Shown here: in pieces, positions 41,413-50,429 of the stretch
Layout: each line of letters starts with the position of its first letter
Position numbering within the stretch: position 1 is the first letter of the stretch
Source: Chryseobacterium indicum
GTDB lineage: Bacteria; Bacteroidota; Bacteroidia; Flavobacteriales; Weeksellaceae
Direction of reading: 5' to 3'
Assembly: GCF_021504595.1 (NCBI RefSeq)
Contig: NZ_JACSGT010000002.1
Coordinates: 372,001-436,000 of the forward strand
DNA: 64,000 bases
The notes under the pieces: generated by a model
What the model saw: the letters and a program-made list of their open reading frames with translations, nothing else
What the model was told of the DNA's origin: nothing
The model's database searches: none
Made by a program: the position numbers and the translations under genes

Positions 41413-44400
41413 ATGAAAATTAAATTATTTCTGTTATCATTATTGTTATGGCAGGGATTTCTACTATCCCAGACCGTAACAATAGATTTAAGTACCGGAA
41501 AAAATGATGACGGTACACTGATGAACGCACCACCACCGGATGTTACCGACGGAGTTTCAGTAACCGATCCGGATTGGTCTGTTGTAAGACCGGGAGAAAC
41601 ATCTGCCGTAAATACTAAAACAAGACACACTTATACAGGATGGTCTTTTGCTGCTTTAACGGTAACTAACGGAACCTTACAAAGCAGATGGATTACTGAT
41701 AAAGATGGTTGGGCTGCTGTTGGAGATGGCTATTACTATTATTATAGCAAGAGTTTTACAATACCCGATGGTGCGGTTAATGCTACACTTAACTTTAGGT
41801 CATTAAGCTTTGTGCGGAACTGGACATATCTCGTGAGAACGGATGTTTCGCCACATACAGAAGAATTAATCACACAGACTACATGGATGAGTGATGGAGC
41901 TAAAGGCTGGCTGAACTCCCGAAGTCCCGAAGTTTTGAATAAGCCACTTTCTGCAGGAACATACGTTATAAAAGTAAAAATATATACGAATAATGGAAAT
42001 GTAACCAATGCCCTGAATGCTCAGGGACTGGTGAGTTATACTCCGCAATCCTGCACAAACCCTTCACCACAGGTAAATTCTCCTGTTAGCTATTGTCAGA
42101 ATGCCGCTGCGTCTCCACTTACAGCTACCGGAACGGGCTTGTTATGGTATACAACAGCTACAGGAGGGACAGCAAGTGCGACCGCACCTACACCGTCAAC
42201 CGCCAATTCCGGTACCGTTTCTTACTATGTCAGCCAGACAGTAAATGGTTGTGAGAGTGGAAGAGCAAAAATAGATGTCATAGTAAATGCTGCTCCTGAT
42301 TCTCCGATAGTAAATTCTCCTGTTAGTTATTGTCAGAATGCAGTGGCTTCTCCGCTTTCAGCAACCGGAACAGGCTTGTTATGGTATACAGCATCTACAG
42401 GAGGAACAGCAAGTGCGACCGCACCTACGCCGTCAACTGCTAACTCCGGTACTGTTTCTTACTATGTCAGCCAGACAGTAAATGGTTGTGAGAGTGGAAG
42501 AGCAAAAATAGATGTCATAGTAAATGCTGCTCCTGATTCTCCGATAGTAAATTCTCCTGTTAGTTATTGTCAGAATGCGTTGGCTTCTCCGCTTTCAGCA
42601 ACCGGAACAGGCTTGTTATGGTATACAGCATCTACAGGAGGAACAGCAAGTGCGACCGCACCTACGCCGTCAACTGCTAACTCCGGTACTGTTCCTTACT
42701 ATGTCAGTCAGACAGCAAATGGCTGTGAGAGTGCAAGAGCAAAAATAGATGTGGTGGTAAACTCTCCTGTGGCTTTAATATTATCATCTGGATCTAATAC
42801 ACAGACAGTAGATGTAAATACACAAATTCTGCCAATTATTTATACATTTAGTAATGCTGCAAATGTAGTTGTAAGTGGTTTGCCTTCAGGAGTTACAGGA
42901 GTTATAAATAACAATACTCTTACAATTAGCGGAACACCAACGGCTGTAGGTACATTTAATTATTCTGTCGCTACAAATGGAGGATGTGGACAGATAACAT
43001 TAAACGGGAAAATAGATGTTACAGCAGTAAGAGATTGGCGATTAGCTCCCAACAGTTATATTTTTGATCCTAATCTTAATAATGACGGATTTTATATTCC
43101 TGTGAAGAAAGCCTACGCAATGTGGAAAGATCAGAATGGGTTGCTGAATGATGCCACAATCCTTAATGGTACACCAACAGCAGAGGTTTACTGGGAAGAT
43201 GTTGCCGGTCTTATCCGCTCTTCAAATTATAGCCTCTCAATGGAAGGATCCGGTGAGGATGCAAAAATCAAGATAGAGATAAATAAAGCAAAAGGTGAAG
43301 GAAATGCTCTTGTAGCATTTAAAATTAATAATAAAATTGTTTGGAGCTGGCATGTTTGGGTTACAGACGATCCATCAAATGGTGTAACCTATGGAAATGT
43401 TAGAGCGGGTGTAGAGACAGCAAGTTATTTAGAAAATGGGGTTGTAAAGAAATTTACTCCAAAGTGGATGGACAGGAATCTTGGTGCTACAAATAAAGAT
43501 TTTACAGGGTATAACTGGGATAAATCAGGTGGTTTAATGTATCAATGGGGAAGAAAAGATCCTTTTCCGGCCTTTGAATATAAAGATAATTCAAAATATG
43601 AGGTTAGTGGAACTATAGGTACGAAAAAACATTTGTATGATTATACGGGAAATGGCACAACGGACAAGATAACAAGTATGCAGAGACCTTATAGTGACAT
43701 TAATAGCAATATTAAATATTCTGTAAATAATCCTTTAGACCTTATTTTTACAAATGTAGTAGCCGGACATGCGTGGTTTGTTCAAAACATAGGTGCTGAT
43801 AATGCCACAAGAAAGAAATCTGATCTTTGGGGAGATAATTCTCAGCTTGCTACCAATACAGCGGGAAGTACTGTCAATACCTACAAACCAAAAACTTCCT
43901 ATGATCCTTGTCCGAATAACTGGAGAGTACCATCTTACATAAACAATACATTTGCAACAACAGTTAGCAATACTTTTTCTCCGTGGGGAAGAGATTCCGG
44001 CAGCCCGGCCAATGATTTAGCATCTTTTGTTAATACTAAGCCAACCACAATTAATCAGGCTTTAAACGGAGTAAAAATTTATCCTAACTTAGGTATAGAT
44101 TTTACAAACACCTATTCAGGAAGTTTTCCAAGAAATATGGGAATTTATCCGGGTAATGGCAAATATGTAGTAGGCTCTACCGGTGATTTTTATCATCAGG
44201 ATCCTCACGAAATTATTGTTCAGTCTGCTACAGTTGCTGCTTCATCCACTCCTTATTCATACTTTTTTTATGCTTATGGAGATGCTGGACAATTTACGTC
44301 AAAACCTGATGCTACATTATATCCTAATATGATTGGTAAATATTATACCCATGCATATGAATCTATGGGCTTGTCAGGAGCTATGGCGTGTCGTTGTGTA

Positions 44401-46332
44401 GAAGATAAATATGCGAAAGGATATGATTTCCCGACCAGTTTCTTTACTAATGTAGCGAATGTAAATTATACGGAAGGACTTAAAGATCCGAATACATATT
44501 TAGTTACCAGAGCAGCTACAGAAAGGGAAATAAAAATCCCGATTAGTAAAGCGTTCTCTGTTTATAATCAATACCTTTCAGATCATGGAATACGTGATTT
44601 CAGTAGTCTTAAAGTAAATATTTATTGGGCAGATAACAGATCTTTAATCTCTAATATCAAAGTAATTAATGCTCCGACTAGCAAGGAAAATATAAAGGAT
44701 GCCTACATCTCGGTAAAAGTAGCTCCGGATCAATCAGGAAATGCAGTAGTTTCATTACATAACGGAAGTGTTTCTGCTCCTGCTTACTGGAGTTGGCATA
44801 TCTGGGTAACCAATACCAATGTGGATGAAGTTGCTTATCAGACAGAAGATGTATTATTACCTTCTAATGCTAATTATGCGAATTTTACAAATTCCGGAGC
44901 TCAGCCAATGAAAAATATCTTTATGGATAGAAATCTTGGTGCAGCAGATGCTTTTCCAAATGTCGCTAATCCAGAGTCTGTAACACCGGCAGAATTAACA
45001 ATGATTAATAACTCTGCCGGAATGCAGTATCAATGGGGCAGGAAAGACCCTATACCAAGCTTTATTACTCCCGGTGTAATTGTCTCTAATGGAATGGCAG
45101 CTACAGGAAATTACAGTATCTGGACTTCATCCGGACCTGATGCGAATGGAAATTTGTATCCCTCATCATTTTCTGAACTTACAGGAAATGCCTATGAAAA
45201 TACTTACATCAGGCGAAGAGATACAGATTATGGTAATGTAGGAATTACTAAGGCAGAGAAAATAATGAATAATCTGAAATATGCTTCAGAAAACCCTCTG
45301 GCTTTTATGGTGCCGGGTACAAAATATACAAACCGATCAAGTCTCAATTCTTTTTATGGGCAAGACTGGCTGTATTCTACACCTAATCAAATGATGGACA
45401 GGTGGGGACATGCTACCTCTAAATCTGTGTTTGATCCTTGTCCTGCAGGGTGGAGAGTTCCGGATACGTCCAATGGAGTCGTAGATAATGATCCGAATGA
45501 TCCGAATCATTTAGATGACAATAAAGGAAGCTCCCCATGGTATAATGGCTTTTATAAAAAGAATGCATCGATAGATCCGTTTAGAATTCATAGTATGGGA
45601 ATTGTACAGGAAATGGATTTTGAAATTAAAAATCCAACAGATATTTATAATGGAGGTGTTCCTTATTACTTGGGTAATACTGTTAAAAATACAAGCACGG
45701 TCTATGGATATCAGTTTGGCATTTCTGATAATACAGGTAACCCGAACCTGAAATATAAAATAGGAAACTATCCCGTAACAGGATTAAGAGGCTTTAGTAA
45801 TAATGATGCCATTTCTGCGGCTATGAAATTAGGTATTTCAGGAGTGTGGACAGCAACATTAAGATCTGCTAACTCTTATGGAACTGCGTATAATATGGCT
45901 TTTCTGACAAACAGTCTTACCTCGTCCAAGCTTGTATCAATGAATGATTCATTTATTAATCATCCGATGAATGCGATGAATGTGAGATGTGTAAAAGAAG
46001 AATCAAAATTCGGGCAATTGTTAGGAGTAGCTTCTAATACGGGAATTGCAGCAACAACAAATCGCACAGCAAAAAATACTTCCGGAAAAAATCCAGATAT
46101 AAAAGCAGATATTACCATAGATGTATATCCAAATCCTTTTAACAGCTTTATTACGGTTAAAGGGGAAGATCTGAAATCTTACGAGCTGTATGATATTTCT
46201 GGTAAACTCCTCAAACAAGGAAACTTATTGCAGAAAACAATTAATACGAATGACTTAATTAAAGGTGAATATCTGTTAAAAATAATAACGAATAGGAACA
46301 TAATAAAGGTTAAGAAAATTATGAAAAATTAA
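41413..46332 (+). CDS. T9SS-exported surface protein with Ig-like repeats and FISUMP-like domains
   Basis: 1639 residues. Signal peptide MKIKLFLLSLLLWQGFLLSQ; an N-terminal beta domain; three 79-residue Ig-like repeats (about 221-448) with the unit core PVSYCQNAAASPLTATGTGL ... GCESGRAKIDVIV; a fourth Ig-like domain; two large domains with the WMDRNLGA ... YQWGRKDP ... DPCPNNWRVPS pattern of FISUMP-like modules; and a type A sorting tail (VYPNPFNSFITVKGEDLKSY ending KGEYLLKIITNRNIIKVKKI). It is exported by type IX secretion to the cell surface, likely for adhesion or polymer binding. No partner gene adjoins it. Confidence 0.9.
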   Translation: MKIKLFLLSLLLWQGFLLSQTVTIDLSTGKNDDGTLMNAPPPDVTDGVSVTDPDWSVVRPGETSAVNTKTRHTYTGWSFAALTVTNGTLQSRWITDKDGWAAVGDGYYYYYSKSFTIPDGAVNATLNFRSLSFVRNWTYLVRTDVSPHTEELITQTTWMSDGAKGWLNSRSPEVLNKPLSAGTYVIKVKIYTNNGNVTNALNAQGLVSYTPQSCTNPSPQVNSPVSYCQNAAASPLTATGTGLLWYTTATGGTASATAPTPSTANSGTVSYYVSQTVNGCESGRAKIDVIVNAAPDSPIVNSPVSYCQNAVASPLSATGTGLLWYTASTGGTASATAPTPSTANSGTVSYYVSQTVNGCESGRAKIDVIVNAAPDSPIVNSPVSYCQNALASPLSATGTGLLWYTASTGGTASATAPTPSTANSGTVPYYVSQTANGCESARAKIDVVVNSPVALILSSGSNTQTVDVNTQILPIIYTFSNAANVVVSGLPSGVTGVINNNTLTISGTPTAVGTFNYSVATNGGCGQITLNGKIDVTAVRDWRLAPNSYIFDPNLNNDGFYIPVKKAYAMWKDQNGLLNDATILNGTPTAEVYWEDVAGLIRSSNYSLSMEGSGEDAKIKIEINKAKGEGNALVAFKINNKIVWSWHVWVTDDPSNGVTYGNVRAGVETASYLENGVVKKFTPKWMDRNLGATNKDFTGYNWDKSGGLMYQWGRKDPFPAFEYKDNSKYEVSGTIGTKKHLYDYTGNGTTDKITSMQRPYSDINSNIKYSVNNPLDLIFTNVVAGHAWFVQNIGADNATRKKSDLWGDNSQLATNTAGSTVNTYKPKTSYDPCPNNWRVPSYINNTFATTVSNTFSPWGRDSGSPANDLASFVNTKPTTINQALNGVKIYPNLGIDFTNTYSGSFPRNMGIYPGNGKYVVGSTGDFYHQDPHEIIVQSATVAASSTPYSYFFYAYGDAGQFTSKPDATLYPNMIGKYYTHAYESMGLSGAMACRCVEDKYAKGYDFPTSFFTNVANVNYTEGLKDPNTYLVTRAATEREIKIPISKAFSVYNQYLSDHGIRDFSSLKVNIYWADNRSLISNIKVINAPTSKENIKDAYISVKVAPDQSGNAVVSLHNGSVSAPAYWSWHIWVTNTNVDEVAYQTEDVLLPSNANYANFTNSGAQPMKNIFMDRNLGAADAFPNVANPESVTPAELTMINNSAGMQYQWGRKDPIPSFITPGVIVSNGMAATGNYSIWTSSGPDANGNLYPSSFSELTGNAYENTYIRRRDTDYGNVGITKAEKIMNNLKYASENPLAFMVPGTKYTNRSSLNSFYGQDWLYSTPNQMMDRWGHATSKSVFDPCPAGWRVPDTSNGVVDNDPNDPNHLDDNKGSSPWYNGFYKKNASIDPFRIHSMGIVQEMDFEIKNPTDIYNGGVPYYLGNTVKNTSTVYGYQFGISDNTGNPNLKYKIGNYPVTGLRGFSNNDAISAAMKLGISGVWTATLRSANSYGTAYNMAFLTNSLTSSKLVSMNDSFINHPMNAMNVRCVKEESKFGQLLGVASNTGIAATTNRTAKNTSGKNPDIKADITIDVYPNPFNSFITVKGEDLKSYELYDISGKLLKQGNLLQKTINTNDLIKGEYLLKIITNRNIIKVKKIMKN
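42073..42756 (+). repeat. three tandem 237-bp repeats inside the surface protein gene
   Basis: Units begin at 42073, 42310 and 42547 with GTAAATTCTCCTGTTAG. Lengths 237, 237 and 210 bp (the last lacks the linker). Copies 2 and 3 are nearly identical at DNA level, which allows copy-number change by recombination. Confidence 0.85.
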
Positions 46333-46346
46333 ATTAGTACGAAGAG

Positions 46347-46378
46347 GCTGTCTCAAAATTGAGGCAGCTTTTTTTTTT
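46347..46378 (+). terminator. intrinsic terminator after the surface protein
   Basis: GCTGTCTCA (46347-46355) / TGAGGCAGC (46360-46368), one G-T pair, loop AAAT, then at least nine T. Confidence 0.88.
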
Positions 46379-46412
46379 CAAACATCCAAAATTTCATTTC
46401 CCATCTTTTCCC

Positions 46413-46420
46413 TATTTTTG
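46413..46420 (+). promoter_or_regulatory. -7 promoter box of the two-component operon
   Basis: TATTTTTG (46413-46420) matches TAnnTTTG and would start transcription about 12 nt before the response regulator ATG at 46439. Confidence 0.5.
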
Positions 46421-46438
46421 TCTAATTCCAAATTTCAA

Positions 46439-47146
46439 ATGAAAAGAATAATCCTTATCGAAGATGAAACCAGTGTGGTGTCCTTTATCAAAAAAGGGCT
46501 GCAGGAAAGCGGATATGAAGTTTCTGTAGCTTTTGACGGTAAAACCGGCGTTCAATTGGTGCAGTCGAATGATTTTGATCTGGTGATCCTCGATATTATG
46601 CTGCCGGAAATGAATGGGCTGGATGTCTGCAAAGAAATCCGCAAAACCAATCAGAATGTTCCGATTCTATTCTTAACCGCTTTGGGAACTTCCGAGAACA
46701 TTGTTTTGGGCTTGGAAAACGGAGGGGATGATTATCTGGTAAAACCGTTTAAATTCATAGAACTTGTCGCAAGGATCAAATCTTTACTGAGAAGGAGCAA
46801 TAGCGGAAATCAGCATGAAAGTACTGAAGATGAAGAAAATAATGAATATGTGTATCAGTTTTCAGATTTGGTTTTAAATGATTATACCAAAAAAGTTACG
46901 CGTGCGGGCGAAGAAATTTCACTTACTTCCACAGAATACAAGCTGCTTTTGTACTTTTTAAACAATCCTGAAAAAGTAATTTCACGAACAGAAGTTTTAG
47001 AAGCGGTTTGGGGCGTGAATTATGAGCTGGGAACCAATGTTGTAGATGTTTATGTGAATTATTTGCGTAAGAAGCTTGATAATCAGGAAGATAATAAGTT
47101 GATTCATACCGTAATAGGAATGGGATATGTGCTGAAAAAATCTTAA
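46439..47146 (+). CDS. OmpR/PhoB-type response regulator
   Basis: 235 residues from Met at 46439 (MKRIILIEDE); a TTG seven codons upstream would overlap the -7 box region and is rejected. Receiver domain with acidic pair IEDE (8-11), phospho-Asp in LVILDIMLPE (about 53), Thr/Ala-Lys switch (FLTAL, LVKPF), and a C-terminal winged helix (TSTEYKLLLYFLNNPEKVIS ... VDVYVNYLRKKLD). Two bases separate it from its kinase. Target genes unknown. Confidence 0.95.
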   Translation: MKRIILIEDETSVVSFIKKGLQESGYEVSVAFDGKTGVQLVQSNDFDLVILDIMLPEMNGLDVCKEIRKTNQNVPILFLTALGTSENIVLGLENGGDDYLVKPFKFIELVARIKSLLRRSNSGNQHESTEDEENNEYVYQFSDLVLNDYTKKVTRAGEEISLTSTEYKLLLYFLNNPEKVISRTEVLEAVWGVNYELGTNVVDVYVNYLRKKLDNQEDNKLIHTVIGMGYVLKKS

Positions 47147-47148
47147 AG

Positions 47149-48558
47149 ATGTTTAATAAAGTTGTCACAAATCAGACCAAAACGATGGTGCTTCTGATGT
47201 TGGTTTTTACCGCCATCATATTGTTGTTCAGTGGATTGGTGTATTTTTCAATTGTCAACTTTTCGCATCAGAGATTTTACGAGCTGCTGAAAATCCGTAC
47301 CACCACCATTATTCAGATCGAAAAAGGCAAAGACAATCTGGATCTTCCGGAAAATTACATTCTGAACGGATTAAACGATGAAGAGCTTCCGATGGAACGG
47401 GATTATGTTTTTGCAATTCCGGCTGACTCAAACTTTAAGAAAATTTCGGATGAGGTTCATATTCCGGACTATTTTTTTAAAAGTATTGTAAAAAAAGGCG
47501 AGGCGAATTTTAATGACAAAGAATTTTACTACATCGGGCAGACTTTTAAACACGATGATAAAAATTATATTGCCATCGCATCCGCCAAAAACCATTATGT
47601 GGTTTACTATCTCGGTTTTTTAAAAAGAACTTTGATTACCTGCATCGTTCTTTCGCTGTTCTTCAGTATGATCTTTTCTTTTTATTTATCGAAAACGTTA
47701 TTTAAGCCCATCCTTAAAATTACAGGAAAAGTAAAGGAAATCAGCTCAGAAAATCTTCATTTGCGTCTGGAGCCACAACCCGATAATAAGGAATTAAACG
47801 AACTCATCGACACTTTCAACGGAATGCTGAACCGCATCGAAACCTCTTTTGAAACCCAGAATCACCTGATCGGAAATGTTTCCCACGAGCTGAGAACACC
47901 GTTAACGTCGATTATGGGTGAAGCAGATGTTGCGCTTTCGATTTCCAGAACCAATGAAGAGTATAAAGAAACTTTGGGAATCATTCTGAATGAAGCCGAA
48001 AAATTAGACAAAAAAATCAAGGCTTTGCTGATGATCGCACAGACCGGATTTGACGGCAAAATCCAGAAAATGGATAAAGTGAGGATCGATCAGTTGCTTT
48101 GGGATGTCATTGAAACCCTCCGAAGAATAGATTCCAGAAATAATATCTATCTCGATATCAGTATGTTGCCCGACAATCCTAAAAAACTGAAAGTTCAGGG
48201 AAATGAACAGTTACTGCATCTTGCGGTTGCCAATATTATTCAGAATGGTTGCAAATATTCTAATTTTCAGCAGGTTAAAGTCTCTTTGGGAGCTACGGAT
48301 TCGGATGTCTACATTATTGTAAAAGACAGCGGCATCGGAATTCCCGGACAGGAAATGAATAAAATTTACGATCCTTTCTTCAGAGCTTCCAATACCAAAA
48401 ATTATGAAGGCTACGGAATCGGGCTTCCGTTGGCAAGAAATATCGTGAGAATACATCGTGGAGAACTAATCGTAAGCTCGCACGAAAACCAGGGAACGAC
48501 CGTTCAGTTGCGTTTCCCGAATTTCTACAGTATGCAGACAGACGGAAAAGAGATCTAA
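47149..48558 (+). CDS. sensor histidine kinase
   Basis: 469 residues. First membrane helix (TMVLLMLVFTAIILLFSGLV), a periplasmic sensor of about 130 residues, second helix (TLITCIVLSLFFSMIFSFYL), HAMP, HisKA with NVSHELRTPLTSI (phospho-His), and HATPase with NIIQNGCKYSN (N box), DSGIGIPGQ (G1) and GYGIGLPLARNI (G2). Partner of the preceding response regulator. The signal cannot be read from the sensor domain. Confidence 0.95.
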   Translation: MFNKVVTNQTKTMVLLMLVFTAIILLFSGLVYFSIVNFSHQRFYELLKIRTTTIIQIEKGKDNLDLPENYILNGLNDEELPMERDYVFAIPADSNFKKISDEVHIPDYFFKSIVKKGEANFNDKEFYYIGQTFKHDDKNYIAIASAKNHYVVYYLGFLKRTLITCIVLSLFFSMIFSFYLSKTLFKPILKITGKVKEISSENLHLRLEPQPDNKELNELIDTFNGMLNRIETSFETQNHLIGNVSHELRTPLTSIMGEADVALSISRTNEEYKETLGIILNEAEKLDKKIKALLMIAQTGFDGKIQKMDKVRIDQLLWDVIETLRRIDSRNNIYLDISMLPDNPKKLKVQGNEQLLHLAVANIIQNGCKYSNFQQVKVSLGATDSDVYIIVKDSGIGIPGQEMNKIYDPFFRASNTKNYEGYGIGLPLARNIVRIHRGELIVSSHENQGTTVQLRFPNFYSMQTDGKEI

Positions 48559-48733
48559 TATAATCATCGTTCATTTCACTCTTTTCACTTAAACTGTTAA
48601 TTCTTTTTAACAGATTCTAATCGTATTTTAATCTCTTTAATCACATTTTAATTCCGTTCCAAAGACGTTCTAATTTGGTCGTTTTAGTTTTGTATTATCA
48701 AAAAAGATAAATGTAAACCTAAATCTCATTAAT

Positions 48734-49228
48734 ATGAACAAGACGATTTTAATAGCCACCGATTATTCTCTTGAATCTTTGAACATTCTGAAAAAAGTAA
48801 TGAGAGAAAAAGATGCTTCGGAAGACCAGAATCAATATAACATTCTTTTGGTTTCGGGGTATGATATGGGAGATTCCATCAGAGATCTTCTTTTTAATAC
48901 AAAAAGTACCATTTTCAATAAAATCAGACCGCAGGAATTCTGCGATGCGTATGAAATTATCAGGAATAAATATCCTCACCTGATCAATAAGATTGTGTGC
49001 GATATTTTCACCGGAAGTTTCCAGAGAACATTCAATAATTATGTGAAAGCAGAGAATATTAAAGAAGCATACTATTCTCCTTCTATTAAAAGCAGAGGAA
49101 ATGGTAAGTTCGATCTTATTCCTTACATCAAAAAATGTAAAGATTTGAAATCTCAGGAAATTTCAGTTGAAGTTCGCAAAAGCCTTCCGGAAAAAGGAAG
49201 ACTCGCGGAAATCTTTGTAGAAGCTTAA
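48734..49228 (+). CDS. UspA-like protein (164 aa)
   Basis: N-terminus MNKTILIATDYSLESLNILK matches the first strand-helix of the universal stress protein fold; the rest (LLVSGYDMGDSIRDL, IVCDIFTGSFQRTFNNYVKA) is too diverged to assign with certainty. The G-2x-G-9x-G ATP motif is not visible. It sits after the two-component pair, which may regulate it, and 29 bp before a YoaK-like gene. Upstream TAGTTTTG (48685-48692) is a plausible -7 box. Confidence 0.65.
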   Translation: MNKTILIATDYSLESLNILKKVMREKDASEDQNQYNILLVSGYDMGDSIRDLLFNTKSTIFNKIRPQEFCDAYEIIRNKYPHLINKIVCDIFTGSFQRTFNNYVKAENIKEAYYSPSIKSRGNGKFDLIPYIKKCKDLKSQEISVEVRKSLPEKGRLAEIFVEA

Positions 49229-49256
49229 TACCGAAGAACTTTAAAAATTTAGAAAA

Positions 49257-50099
49257 ATGCTAAGGAATTATAGTAACAGCAGAACGTTGGGAGACAACAT
49301 CAGACTGGGAACGCTGACTGCCTTTACGGCAGGTACTATAAACATTGCTTCTCTGTTGATATTTCTCTCTTTTACCTCCAATGTAACGGGGCATTATGCT
49401 ATTCTTGCGGCGGAAATAAGCAAGGCAAACTGGTCGCAGGTTGCGGTGGTGGGAATGTGGATCTTCCTGTTCTTTTTCGGAGGATTTGTGTCGAATTTTA
49501 TTGTGATTACATTCAATCAGAAAAGTAAATATTTTGCCCATGCAATGCCGTTGGTTCTTGAGATCGCGTGTTTATTGTTTGTGGGAATCTACGGACAGTT
49601 TTATTACCGGAAAACACTGGAAGAAACAGAATATCTGGTCGCTTTAATGTTATTCGCAACAGGTTTGCAGAATGGTTTAACGGCAAGCATTTCTAATTTC
49701 TCGGTAAAAACCACTCACCTTACAGGAACAACCACCGATCTCGGGATTTTATTCTCCATGTTTACACAGAGAAAATTCAGAAAAAACGGCGAACTGGTAG
49801 CAAGAGCGAAACTGTTGATGAGCATCATGGTTTCCTATGTTTTGGGTGCGGTTTTTTCAGGATTAACCTATTATTATCTTGAGTTCAGGGTGTTTTATGT
49901 AATCAGTCTCTGTTTGTTGGTGGTGATTGGTTATGATGCGTACAAAATTCATATCAGACATTTCAATACGAAATACCGGTACAGCAAAATTTATAAAAAG
50001 CCGAATCTGATGGCGTATTTTTATGATAAGATCCACGGAATTCCGGTGATTAAAGAGCAGAAGAGAGACAAGAAAAGAAAGCTTGTATTTGATGAATAA
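49257..50099 (+). CDS. YoaK/DUF1275-like membrane protein
   Basis: 280 residues, about six membrane helices: FTAGTINIASLLIFLSFTSN, VAVVGMWIFLFFFGGFVSNF, MPLVLEIACLLFVGIYG and others. The pattern FTSNVTGHYAILA, GLQNGLTASISN, KTTHLTGTTTDLG is characteristic of the DUF1275 family. Basic cytosolic tail (KEQKRDKKRKLVFDE). Function of the family is unknown. Possibly co-transcribed with the UspA-like gene. Confidence 0.88.
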   Translation: MLRNYSNSRTLGDNIRLGTLTAFTAGTINIASLLIFLSFTSNVTGHYAILAAEISKANWSQVAVVGMWIFLFFFGGFVSNFIVITFNQKSKYFAHAMPLVLEIACLLFVGIYGQFYYRKTLEETEYLVALMLFATGLQNGLTASISNFSVKTTHLTGTTTDLGILFSMFTQRKFRKNGELVARAKLLMSIMVSYVLGAVFSGLTYYYLEFRVFYVISLCLLVVIGYDAYKIHIRHFNTKYRYSKIYKKPNLMAYFYDKIHGIPVIKEQKRDKKRKLVFDE

Positions 50100-50429
50100 A
50101 ATGGGCAGAAGCTTAGCGTAAAAGATCAAAATTCTTGATAACATTCTGAATACTTTTTGTAAAGCTTTGCCGGATTAAACAGACAATGTTAAATAAGAGA
50201 TATAAATATCAGTATTAATTTTGTGTAAACTAGCTGTGAATCAATCCTCTAATTGTATAACGCAATTGGGGGATTGTGTTTTTAGGAAAACCCCGATAAC
50301 GAGACAATTTGTCTGAATCCGGATGATGGCTGGAATGTTGATATGTTGATAAATTAATTTTAATTCAGAAGTTTATAGTTTTTATTCTTATTTTGAATGA
50401 CTATTTTTGTAAGTTGATTTACGTTTTTT
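50100..50429 (+). other. 330-bp intergenic region before mutL
   Basis: No gene. A small dyad AATTGTATAACGCAATT lies near 50252, and TATTTTTG at 50402-50409 is a good -7 box giving a leader of about 15 nt for mutL. Confidence 0.45.

Noticed and set aside
42073..42756. CRISPR-like array
   Set aside because: The regularly spaced similarity is a 237-bp coding tandem repeat, not short repeats with unique spacers.
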